A stretch of 64,000 nt of DNA from contig NZ_AP025737.1 of assembly GCF_023734115.1 (NCBI RefSeq), positions 1,488,001-1,552,000 of the forward strand. Reading direction: 5' to 3'. The notes beneath the pieces were generated by a model. The model was not told the DNA's origin, did not search any database, and saw only the letters and a list, made by a program, of their open reading frames with translations. The stretch's first letter is position 1, and every line of letters begins with the position of its first letter. Origin of the DNA: Herbiconiux sp. L3-i23 (GTDB lineage Bacteria > Actinomycetota > Actinomycetes > Actinomycetales > Microbacteriaceae). The translations under genes and the position numbers were made by a program. Below, piece after piece: positions 30,464 through 37,816 of this stretch.

Positions 30464-30952
30464 CTACTGCTCCTCGCCGAGGACGTCGCGGTAGACCTCG
30501 AGCACGTCGCCGAGGAAGCGCGTCACGGTCGCGGCGTCCTCCTCGCTCAGACGCGCGGTCACCTCGGCTACGCCGCGGATGAGCGGCATCAGCTCGGCCG
30601 CAGCGCGGTCCACCGACTCGCGCGCCGGGGTGACGACGATCTTGCGGCGGTCGTCGGGATGAGGGTGCCTCGAGGCATGCCCCAGGTTCTCGAGTCGGTC
30701 GACCATCATGGTGGCCGCCGCCGTCGAGATGAGCAGGCGCCGGGCGAGCTCCGACGGCGGAAGCGGTCCCGACACCATGAGGTGCTGCATCGCGGAGAGA
30801 TCGGTCGGGCCGACTCCGAGCGTGTGGCCGAGCCGTCGTTCGAAGTCGCCGGAGAGCTCGATCATCTGACGCAGCTGCCGTGAGATCTCGTCGCCTCGTG
30901 GCATCGCCTCGAAGGCGTTCTTCTCCGCTTCGGAGTTCGGGAGATCGTTCAC
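30464..30952 (-). CDS. MarR family transcriptional regulator
   Basis: A 162-residue winged-helix regulator. The DNA-binding part lies at about 55-115 (GPLPPSELARRLLISTAAAT for the HTH and HPHPDDRRKIVVTPARESVD for the wing). The GTG at 30952 lies 6 nt after TAGACT on the minus strand, which makes the transcript leaderless. It is divergent from an MMPL exporter gene, with a 19-nt palindrome between them. The simplest model is a repressor of that exporter and of itself. Confidence 0.9.
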   Translation of the reverse strand: MNDLPNSEAEKNAFEAMPRGDEISRQLRQMIELSGDFERRLGHTLGVGPTDLSAMQHLMVSGPLPPSELARRLLISTAAATMMVDRLENLGHASRHPHPDDRRKIVVTPARESVDRAAAELMPLIRGVAEVTARLSEEDAATVTRFLGDVLEVYRDVLGEEQ

Positions 30953-30958
30953 CGTGAC

Positions 30959-30964
30959 AGTCTA
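30959..30964 (-). promoter_or_regulatory. -10 element for leaderless marR
   Basis: TAGACT on the minus strand, then 6 nt, then the GTG at 30952. Confidence 0.5.
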
Positions 30965-30973
30965 GGACTCGTA

Positions 30974-30992
30974 TCGCTAATCTAGTTAGCGA
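30974..30992. promoter_or_regulatory. MarR operator candidate in the marR-mmpL gap
   Basis: TCGCTAATCTAGTTAGCGA: perfect 7-nt arms around TCTAG. It sits between the -10 of marR and the AAGGAGG of the MMPL gene, so a bound dimer could block both. A CTAG centre and TTAGC arms are common in MarR sites. Confidence 0.65.
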
Positions 30993-31008
30993 AACGAAGG
31001 AGGTTGCG

Positions 31009-33105
31009 GTGTCCGTTGTCGCTTGGCTGGTCGCACGGAGTCGACGCGCGTGGATCACGGCGGTCGCCGGTGCGCTGATCGTCGGTGCGCTGTTCGTGGC
31101 GCTGCCCAAGGCGGCGGTCGAGGGCGCACCCGAGGGTGGTCTGCCCGAGACCGCGGAGTCGGCACGCGTGTCGGCGATCCTCGAGGAGTTCCCTTCGGCC
31201 GACGTCACCGCGGGGCTACTGGTGTGGTGGCGTGCCGAGGGTCTGACGGACGCCGACCGGCAGGCCGTCACGGAGCGGGCGAGCGCCCTCGCCGAGGAGT
31301 CGATCACTCCGGAGGCGGTGCGGCCGCAGTTCAGCGACGACGGCGAGGCGGCCCTCGTGGCGGTGCCGCTCGACGGCGCCGAGGCGGAGGACGACGTGAC
31401 GGCGTCGGCCGACCGGCTCAGGGCGATCGCAGCGGACGATCTTCCTGCCGGGCTGCAGTCGGCGCTCACCGGGCCCGTCGGGTTCCAGGCCGATGTCACC
31501 GGTGCCTTCGCGGGAGCGGACCTCCGCCTGCTCCTCGTCACCGTCGCGGTCGTCGCGCTGCTGCTGATCATCACCTACCGCTCGCCGCTGCTGTGGATCG
31601 TGCCGCTGCTCGTGGTCGGAGCCGCCGACGGGCTCGCCCGGTTCGTGGTCGCCGCGATCGCGGAGGCCACCGGCCTCCCGGTCGACGCCTCGATCGCCGG
31701 CATCCTGTCCGTGCTCGTCTTCGGGGCGGGGACCAACTATGCGCTGCTCCTCGTCGCCCGTTACCGGGAGGAGCTGCGGCACCGCGCCGATCGGTTCGAG
31801 GCGATGGCGGTCGCGGTCCGCAGCGCCGGCCCCGCGATCCTGGCGAGCGCCGGCACCGTCGCGCTCAGCCTGCTGATGTTGCTCTTCGCCGAACTCGCGG
31901 GCAATCGGGCGCTCGGCATCGCGTGCGCGATCGGCATCGTGCTCGCCATGTCCTTCGCCCTCCTGCTCCTGCCCGCGGTGCTGGTGCTCTGCGGCCGCGG
32001 GCTGTTCTGGCCCTTCGTGCCGCGGGCCGGCGACGGGGAGCAGAGGGTCGGATTCTGGCGCCGCCTGGGCGACGCCGTGTCGCATCGGCCCGCCCTCGTG
32101 AGCATCGCCTCCGTCGCGGGTCTCGTCGTGCTCGCCCTCGGCCTCGGCGGCTACTCCGTCGGGCTCTCGCAGACGGATCAACTGCTCGGCGACCCGGAAT
32201 CGGTGCAAGCGCAGGAGGTCATCGACGACTCGTTCTCGGCCGGCGCGACGGGTGGCACCATCGTCCTCGCCCGCGATGCGAGCGTCGGTGACGCCGTCGC
32301 GATCGCCGAGGACGTGCCGGGGGTGTCGAGCGCTCGTCCCGGTGAGAGCGCCGACGGGTGGACGCGAGTGGACGTCGGCCTCGACGCGGAGCCGCAGAGC
32401 GACGAGGCCTTCGCGGCCGTTTCCGCCCTCCGGAGCGCGTTCGCGGGGCAGACGGGCGAGGTGGGGGAGAGTCTCGTCGGCGGATCCGACGCCACCGAGC
32501 TCGACATCCGGGATGCGGCGGGGCGCGACCTCGGACTCGTCGCACCGCTGATCCTCGGGGTGGTCTTCGCGGTGCTCGCGCTGCTGCTGCGCTCGCTCGT
32601 GGCGCCCGTCCTGCTGCTGCTCACCGTGGTGGCGACCTTCCTCGCGTCGCTCGGAGTCTCGACGTGGCTGTTCCAGAACGTGTTCGGCTTCGCCGCCCTC
32701 GACACGGGAGTCACGCTGTTCGCGTTCCTCTTCCTCGTGGCACTCGGCGTCGACTACAACATCTTTCTCACCACCCGTGCGCGGGAGGAGCGCGCCCGCG
32801 AGGGCACCCGTCGCGGCATGGTGGTCGCCCTCGCGACGACGGGAGCCGTCATCACGAGCGCCGGTGTGCTGCTCGCCGCGGTGTTCGCCGTGCTCGGCGT
32901 GCTCCCCGTGGTCGCACTCGCCCAGATCGGGCTCATCGTCTGCATCGGTGTGCTGCTCGATACGCTCGTCGTCCGCACACTGCTCGTGCCCGCACTGGTG
33001 ATGCTGGTGGGGGACGCGTTCTGGTGGCCGAGCGGCTTCCGGTCGCCGCACTCGCACGCGGCGACGCGCGCATCGTCAGGTCGCGCCGCTAGCGTGAGCG
33101 GATGA
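31009..33105 (+). CDS. MMPL/RND family membrane transporter
   Basis: A 698-residue protein with about 12 transmembrane helices in two halves. Each half has one helix, a large extracellular domain and five helices (helices near 15-32, 178-330, 365-390 and 510-680). Conserved features include GADYN-type loops (FGAGTNYALLLVARYREE and VALGVDYNIFLTTRAREERA). MMPL proteins export lipids or drugs using the proton gradient. The substrate is unknown. The GTG at 31009 is preceded by AAGGAGG. It is divergent from marR and overlaps the PAP2 gene by 4 nt. Confidence 0.9.
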   Translation: MSVVAWLVARSRRAWITAVAGALIVGALFVALPKAAVEGAPEGGLPETAESARVSAILEEFPSADVTAGLLVWWRAEGLTDADRQAVTERASALAEESITPEAVRPQFSDDGEAALVAVPLDGAEAEDDVTASADRLRAIAADDLPAGLQSALTGPVGFQADVTGAFAGADLRLLLVTVAVVALLLIITYRSPLLWIVPLLVVGAADGLARFVVAAIAEATGLPVDASIAGILSVLVFGAGTNYALLLVARYREELRHRADRFEAMAVAVRSAGPAILASAGTVALSLLMLLFAELAGNRALGIACAIGIVLAMSFALLLLPAVLVLCGRGLFWPFVPRAGDGEQRVGFWRRLGDAVSHRPALVSIASVAGLVVLALGLGGYSVGLSQTDQLLGDPESVQAQEVIDDSFSAGATGGTIVLARDASVGDAVAIAEDVPGVSSARPGESADGWTRVDVGLDAEPQSDEAFAAVSALRSAFAGQTGEVGESLVGGSDATELDIRDAAGRDLGLVAPLILGVVFAVLALLLRSLVAPVLLLLTVVATFLASLGVSTWLFQNVFGFAALDTGVTLFAFLFLVALGVDYNIFLTTRAREERAREGTRRGMVVALATTGAVITSAGVLLAAVFAVLGVLPVVALAQIGLIVCIGVLLDTLVVRTLLVPALVMLVGDAFWWPSGFRSPHSHAATRASSGRAASVSG
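33090..33095 (+). promoter_or_regulatory. Internal -10 element before the PAP2 gene
   Basis: TAGCGT at the end of the MMPL gene, then 6 nt, then the ATG at 33102. It could allow separate leaderless transcription. Confidence 0.4.
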
Positions 33106-33827
33106 CGGAGCAGCCGGACCCTCGCACCATCGAGCGCGCCTCCGACGTGCAGCGGCGTTGGCCGCTCTTCAGCGGTCTCGCCGCGCTGGCCCTCGTCATC
33201 GTCGGTGGTGCGCTGATCGCGGTGCGCGAGTTCGAGGTCGTGCCCTACGCCATCGACGACGCGTGGATGAACACGCTGATCGCCCTGCGCACTCCGTTCC
33301 TCGACGGGGTGGCACGCGTGTTCGACATGTTGGGCGGGGGAGTGGTCGGCGTCTTCGTCGTGCCGATTGCGGTGCTGCTGCTGCTCCTTGCGCTGCGTCG
33401 CTGGTGGGCGGCCCTGTACTTCCTCGCGGCCAGCGTCGTCAGTGCCGGACTCGTGCAACTGGTCAAGAACACGGTCGACCGGCCGCGACCCGAGGAGATC
33501 CTCGTCGCCGTCGACTTCGGTTCGTTCCCGAGCGGACATGCAGCGAACGCGGCGACGATCGCGGTGGTCTTGGGCATCGTGCTGCGGCGCTGGTGGGTGT
33601 GGGCGATCGGGGCCCTCTGGGTGGTCGGCATGATGCTCAGTCGCAACTACCTCGGCGCGCACTGGCTGACGGACACCGTCGGCGGGCTGGTCCTCGGCAC
33701 CGGGGTCGCGCTCGTTCTGTGGGCGCCGTTCGCCTTGCGGCTCTACCGCGAGGACGTCCGTCGCAAGTCGGGGGAGCGGGCCGCCGACGTCGTCACCCTC
33801 GAGTCGGAGAACCGGACGCCGTCTTGA
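33102..33827 (+). CDS. PAP2 family phosphatase
   Basis: A 241-residue membrane protein with six helices and the three phosphatase motifs: KNTVDRPRP near residue 123, PSGHAANA near 143 and SRNYLGAHWLTD near 180. The enzymes dephosphorylate lipid phosphates such as phosphatidate or undecaprenyl pyrophosphate at the outer face of the membrane. The ATG overlaps the MMPL stop, so the two are probably an operon. The 3' end overlaps the convergent antiporter gene by 35 nt. Confidence 0.88.
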   Translation: MTEQPDPRTIERASDVQRRWPLFSGLAALALVIVGGALIAVREFEVVPYAIDDAWMNTLIALRTPFLDGVARVFDMLGGGVVGVFVVPIAVLLLLLALRRWWAALYFLAASVVSAGLVQLVKNTVDRPRPEEILVAVDFGSFPSGHAANAATIAVVLGIVLRRWWVWAIGALWVVGMMLSRNYLGAHWLTDTVGGLVLGTGVALVLWAPFALRLYREDVRRKSGERAADVVTLESENRTPS

Positions 33828-35379
33828 CGGCGAGCTCTTCCGCGTCGATCGCGGCGAGCACGTCGCGCACCGCGTACTCCTCGTAGCGCCCCTCCGCACG
33901 CGCGGAGATGACCGCATCACGCTCACCGCGAAGCATCGCCTTGCGCAGGGAGGTGTACGCCATCAGCTGCGGCTCGTCGGATTCGGCGTCGAGGTCGCCG
34001 ACCTCGGCGAGGAAGCTGGCGTTGTCGCGCAGGCGCGTGAGCACCCGCTCGTCGACACCGTCGTGGTCGAGGCTCTCGAGCAAGCGGAGGCCTGCCGCTT
34101 GCGCCTCGGCGGTGAGCAGCTGACGCTGGGTGCGCTCCTGAGCGTCGTTGGGGGCCGGCAGGTGCAGGAGACGGATGAGGATCGGCAGCGCCAACCCGCC
34201 GAGCAGGCTCGCGACGATCACGACGACGGCGAGCAGCTGCAGGAACGCCCGATGCGGGGTCTCGTCGGGAAGGAGGAACACGGCGATGAGAGTCACGACG
34301 CCCCGGACGCCCGCCGCGCTGACGGCCACGCTGTTGCGCCAGCCCCAGCGTCGTTCGCGCAGGCCGCGTGGACCGAAGCGGTAGAGGGCGGCTGACGCAC
34401 TCACCCAGGCGGCGCGGGAGAGGAGCACGGCGGCGAGGACGGCGACGACGATCCAGATCGCCGGCCAGACGCCCGGGAAGTCGTCGACGGCGGCGTCGAC
34501 GATGCCGGAGAGACTCAGTCCGATGAGGAGGAAGACCGCGTTCTCGAGCAGGAAGCCGATGGTGCGCCAGTTGATCGACTCGGCGATGCGGGCCGATGCC
34601 GACGAGGTCGCGGGGGAGCGGTAGGCGAGGAAGAGACCGGCGACGACGACCGCGAGCACACCCGAACCGTGCAGCAGCTGGGTCGGGATGAAGGCGACCT
34701 ACGGGGTGATGAGCGAGATGCTGGTGTCGAGCACGGGTGCGCGGAGTCTGCGGCGGATGGCGGCGAAGACGAAGCCGGTGGCGAGCCCGCCGGCGAGGCC
34801 GACGCCGACCGCGAGGAGGAGGTCGACTCCGATGACCCCGGCCGTCACCGTGTCGGAGGTGATGGCGAGGATCGATGCGTTGAGCGCGACGAGGGCGACC
34901 GCGTCGTTCAACAGGCTCTCGCCCTCGAGCACGGTCACGAGGCGCCGGGGGAGTCGGAGTCGTCCGACGACCGCGTTGACCGCGACGGTATCGGTGGGGG
35001 CGACCACGGCCCCGAACGCGAGCCCGGCGGCGAGGGTGATCCCGGGGACGACGAGCCACGTGGTGACGCCGACGGTGAGAACGGTGAACGCGACGAGTCC
35101 CACCGACAGCAGCAGGATCGAGTCGAGTCGCGCCCGGATGTCGACGACCGATGTGCGGATGGCCGCCGCGAACAGCAGGGGCGGCACGACGGCGTAGAGG
35201 ATCGTGTCCGACTCGACGACGACCTCGGGGACGAACGGCAGGAACGACGCGACCGCGCCGATCGCGACCAGCGCGACCGGCGCCGACCAGCCCAGCCGTC
35301 CGGTGAGTCCGGTGACGCCGACCGTGACGATGACGAAGAGGACGACCCAGATGATCGTCATGACCGAATCCGATTCCAC
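33793..35379 (-). pseudogene. CPA1-type Na+/H+ antiporter interrupted by an in-frame TAG
   Basis: The reading frame from the GTG at 35379 (GGAGGAG upstream) to the TGA at 33793 is continuous except for a single TAG at 34701-34699. Before the stop are about 225 residues with eight or nine membrane helices, including ALVALNASILAI and GESLLNDAVALVAL (the conserved exchanger segments). After it the same frame continues with VAFIPTQLLHGSGVLAVVVA and a long cytoplasmic domain. ISLITP-stop-VAFIP reads naturally if the stop were TAC (Tyr), so one C-to-G change explains it. No frameshift is needed. The gene is either a recent pseudogene, a sequencing error or read through. The downstream piece has a possible GTG at 34659. 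Confidence 0.8.
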
Positions 35380-35484
35380 GTCCACTCCTCCTGCGATGCC
35401 TTGCCTGCGATTCCCGCTTGCGATCCGCTGCGCCTGGTCTGCAACCGCGGACGGCCCTCCGATCATCCCGTCAGGCACCGCTGT

Positions 35485-35490
35485 TAGCGT
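35485..35490 (+). promoter_or_regulatory. -10 element for a leaderless start
   Basis: TAGCGT, then 6 nt, then the ATG at 35497. Confidence 0.5.
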
Positions 35491-35496
35491 CACAGC

Positions 35497-36390
35497 ATGA
35501 CGCAGCCGGTGTTCGGAGCGGTGGAATCCCCGCTGCTGCACCTGATGTCGTGGAACATCCGGCGACGCATGCCGCTGTCCCTCCGGGGTGGTCGGGACTC
35601 GTGGGAGCGTCGTGCGCCGCTCGTGCGCCTCATGCTCGACACGGAGCGGCCGAGCGTCCTCGGGGTGCAGGAGGCGCTGCCCGAGCAGGACGACCGGATC
35701 GCCGACGCGCTCGGTCCGCTGTACCGCAGGGTCGGCGGCGGCAGGAACGCCGACGGCACCGGGGAGCGCTGCACCGTCTACTTCGACTCCGCCCGCCTCG
35801 ACCTCGTCCGCTGGCGCCAGGTCGCCCTGTCGACCACTCCCGATCTCCTCGGGTCCCGCTCGTGGGGTGCGCCGATGCCGCGGATCGCCACGACCGTGAC
35901 GCTGCGCGATCGGACGACGGGAGGCGAGCTGTCGGTGATCAACACCCATCTCGACGTCTTCTCGCCGTTGGCACGGGTCGAATCGGCGCGGCAGTTGCGC
36001 GGTCTCGCCGGCGAGCTCGGTCCCGCGGTCGCGCTCTTCGGGGACCTCAACGCGCGGCGCGGGTCGCCGGCCCTGCACGTGCTCACCGCCGACGGCGGAC
36101 TCCGCGACTCGTGGTCGCAGGCGGAGCGCCGTGCGACCCCCGGCTACCGGACCTATTCGGGGTATCGCGCGCCCCGGCTCGGCCCGCGCATCGACTGGAT
36201 CCTCGTCGGGTCCGCGCTGCGCATCCGAGCCGCCGGCGTCGGTTCGGGGCGGTTCGAGGGGTACGCGCCCTCCGATCACGAACCCGTGCACGCCCTCGTC
36301 GAGCTTGCCGGGGCGACCCGGTCGAAGGAGACGACCCAGTCGAAGGAGACGCAGGTGAAGGAGACGACGCAGTGGGAGGAGAACCTGTGA
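35497..36390 (+). CDS. Endonuclease/exonuclease/phosphatase family protein
   Basis: A 297-residue EEP-fold protein. MSWNIRRRMP (Asn metal site) is near residue 10, GVQEALPEQDDRIAD (catalytic Glu) near 57, VINTHLDVFSPLARVESARQ near 147, ALFGDLNARRGSPAL near 178 and the terminal SDHEPVHALVEL (Asp-His) near 259. The fold hydrolyses phosphodiesters or phosphate esters, and the substrate is unknown. No signal peptide is present. The last 25 residues are made by a degenerate tandem repeat (SKETTQ / SKETQ / KETTQ). The stop overlaps the next GTG by 4 nt. Confidence 0.88.
   Translation: MTQPVFGAVESPLLHLMSWNIRRRMPLSLRGGRDSWERRAPLVRLMLDTERPSVLGVQEALPEQDDRIADALGPLYRRVGGGRNADGTGERCTVYFDSARLDLVRWRQVALSTTPDLLGSRSWGAPMPRIATTVTLRDRTTGGELSVINTHLDVFSPLARVESARQLRGLAGELGPAVALFGDLNARRGSPALHVLTADGGLRDSWSQAERRATPGYRTYSGYRAPRLGPRIDWILVGSALRIRAAGVGSGRFEGYAPSDHEPVHALVELAGATRSKETTQSKETQVKETTQWEENL
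36320..36380 (+). repeat. Degenerate 15-18 nt tandem repeat in the EEP gene 3' end
   Basis: Units of the form GTCGAAGGAGACGACCCA occur about three and a half times, giving SKETTQ-like peptides. Slippage at this site would lengthen or shorten the C-terminal tail without disrupting the nuclease domain. Confidence 0.7.
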
Positions 36391-37016
36391 CGCGATCCGA
36401 GACGACGACCGGTACGAGAGCGCGGTCGGCCGGGAGGCGCCCTGCGCTCGTCGAGACGTTCCTCGTTCCGCCCGCCACCCCGCTCGAGTGGGCGGCCGAT
36501 GCGATCCGCCTGATCGGTGCCGTCTCGCTGATCGTCGGCGTCGTCGGCTGGGGCGCGCTGCAGGGCGCGGTACTCGCCCTGATGTTCCTCGGCCTGGTCG
36601 TGCCACGGTTCCTCGGCGTCCGCGCCTCGATCGACGTCGCCGTCGGAATCATCCTCCTCGTCGCCGCGTGGTCGAGCGTGCTCGACCTGTACCGGTCGGT
36701 CGCCTGGATCGACATCCCCATCCACCTCGCCCTCAACGGCCTGCTGGCGCTGCTCGTCGTCGTCGCGGCGGATCGCGCCGGCGTCGTGTTCGATCACCGC
36801 CCCGCACCGCTGGTGGCACTGACGCTCGCAGTCGGGCTGGCGCTCGCGGCGCTGTGGGAGATGGGGGAGTGGGGTGGTCACCAGTTCGACGAGGCGGTGC
36901 TCGTGGGCTACGACGACTCGATCCTCGACATGGCGGTCGGCGGGCTCGGCGCCGCGCTCGTCGCGTTCCTGGTGCCCGCCGCGCTCCGCGAGGGGCGCTG
37001 GCAGGGCGGTCGGTGA
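36387..37016 (+). CDS. Polytopic membrane protein of unknown function
   Basis: A 209-residue protein with five or six predicted helices (about 38-58, 62-80, 86-104, 113-128, 138-152, 178-196) after a basic N-terminal 35 residues. The LWEMGEWGGHQFDEAVLVGY segment with conserved acidic and His residues recalls the YjdF/DUF2238 family, but I am not certain. The GTG at 36387 overlaps the EEP stop by 4 nt, so the two are coupled. The substrate or function is unknown. Confidence 0.7.
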   Translation: MTRSETTTGTRARSAGRRPALVETFLVPPATPLEWAADAIRLIGAVSLIVGVVGWGALQGAVLALMFLGLVVPRFLGVRASIDVAVGIILLVAAWSSVLDLYRSVAWIDIPIHLALNGLLALLVVVAADRAGVVFDHRPAPLVALTLAVGLALAALWEMGEWGGHQFDEAVLVGYDDSILDMAVGGLGAALVAFLVPAALREGRWQGGR

Positions 37017-37029
37017 CGCGGGCGCCGGG

Positions 37030-37058
37030 TGGCGATCCTCGGGTTGGAGCAGTATAGT
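37030..37058 (+). promoter_or_regulatory. Promoter of the OhrR-type gene
   Basis: TGGCGA (37030-37035), a 17-nt spacer and TATAGT (37053-37058). The palindrome at 37064 starts 5 nt after the -10. Confidence 0.5.
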
Positions 37059-37063
37059 TAGTG

Positions 37064-37079
37064 CCCTAAGTAATTAGGG
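37064..37079. promoter_or_regulatory. Operator-like palindrome at the ohrR start site
   Basis: CCCTAAGTAATTAGGG: perfect 6-nt arms over GTAA. It covers the predicted transcription start, as expected for MarR/OhrR autorepression. Confidence 0.55.
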
Positions 37080-37088
37080 GGAGCGGCA

Positions 37089-37526
37089 GTGGCGACAGAG
37101 CAGGACGACGTGCTGGCGCTCGACAATCAGGTCTGCTTCGCCCTCGCTGTCGCCTCGCGCAGCGTGATCGCCCTGTATCGGCCGCTGCTCGAGCCGCTCG
37201 GCATCACGCACCCGCAGTATCTGGTGCTGCTGGCCCTCTGGGAACGCGACGGACGTTCGGTCAGCGACCTGGCCTCGACGCTGCGGCTCGAACCGGCGAC
37301 GCTGTCGCCGCTGCTCAAGCGTCTCGAGGTCCTGCGGTATCTCGAGCGTCGTCGCAGCATGACCGATGAGCGCAGTCTGGAGATCGTCCTGACGACCCGC
37401 GGCCAACAGTTGCGTGCCGAGGCGGAACCGATTCCGGCAAAGATCGTCGAGCGCCTCGGCCTGCCGATCGAGCAACTCGAAACGCTCCGGGACGCCCTGC
37501 AGCGCGTCATCGCCGTCTCGGCCTGA
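37089..37526 (+). CDS. ohrR: OhrR-type MarR family regulator
   Basis: A 145-residue winged-helix protein with the OhrR signature LDNQVCFALAVASR near the N-terminus. The cysteine at about residue 16 is the peroxide-sensing residue of OhrR. The HTH lies at about 58-78 (VSDLASTLRLEPATLSPLLK) and the wing near 88-103. OhrR repressors normally control an adjacent ohr peroxidase gene, but none lies beside it here. The GTG at 37089 follows GGGGGAG. A TATAGT promoter and a 16-bp palindrome precede it, which suggests autoregulation. Confidence 0.85.
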   Translation: MATEQDDVLALDNQVCFALAVASRSVIALYRPLLEPLGITHPQYLVLLALWERDGRSVSDLASTLRLEPATLSPLLKRLEVLRYLERRRSMTDERSLEIVLTTRGQQLRAEAEPIPAKIVERLGLPIEQLETLRDALQRVIAVSA

Positions 37527-37552
37527 GCGGACCGCAGAGGCCGTCCCCGTCC

Positions 37553-37600
37553 CTGTTAGCGCTTAGCCGATAATGCACATTATGTCAGTTAGAGTTGCGG
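37553..37600. promoter_or_regulatory. AT-rich patch with inverted repeat after ohrR
   Basis: A stretch unusually poor in GC for this genome, containing the inverted repeat ATAATGCACATTAT (37570-37583) and GTTAG/TTAG motifs on either side. It looks like an operator-promoter region, but no gene follows; repeat DNA does. It may be what is left of a lost target gene. Confidence 0.35.
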
Positions 37601-37648
37601 GAGGCCCTCCTCATCACCTGTGGCACTCCTCCTGTTCGCTGCGGAGCC

Positions 37649-37672
37649 TCCGTATCGCTTCGCTCAACGAGC
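37649..37672 (+). repeat. Dispersed intergenic repeat, family B (single unit)
   Basis: CCGTATCGCTTCGCTCAACG and the following GAGCGG match the units in the island at 14.5-14.7 kb. Confidence 0.65.
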
Positions 37673-37686
37673 GGCGCTCTTTCTGG

Positions 37687-37797
37687 TCGCTGAGGAGGCC
37701 GTTCACGTCCGTCGCGATGCGACACGAGTCTCTCCGTGCCGGTCCGGGAAACCGGCGACTGTCGTCATCTCGCGACGGCCGCGGACGGCCTCCTCAA
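37687..37797. repeat. Dispersed palindromic repeat, family A (copy 3)
   Basis: The left arm TCGCTGAGGAGGCCGTTCAC and the right arm GACGGCCGCGGACGGCCTCC (then TCA) are inverted copies joined by about 60 nt. The element ends 20 nt before the stop codon of the MFS gene on the minus strand. Together with the family B unit it fills the gap between ohrR and the MFS gene. Confidence 0.75.
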
Positions 37798-37816
37798 TGG
37801 CCGGGCCGCAGTCCTG

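Noticed and set aside
31216-33057. Minus-strand open frame of 613 codons opposite the MMPL gene
   Set aside because: Shadow frame rich in His/Glu/Arg/Asp; the plus strand encodes a clear membrane transporter.
34699-34701. The in-frame TAG as a programmed recoding site (pyrrolysine or read-through)
   Set aside because: No pyrrolysine genes or stem-loop insertion signal are visible; the simple TAC-to-TAG change explains it.
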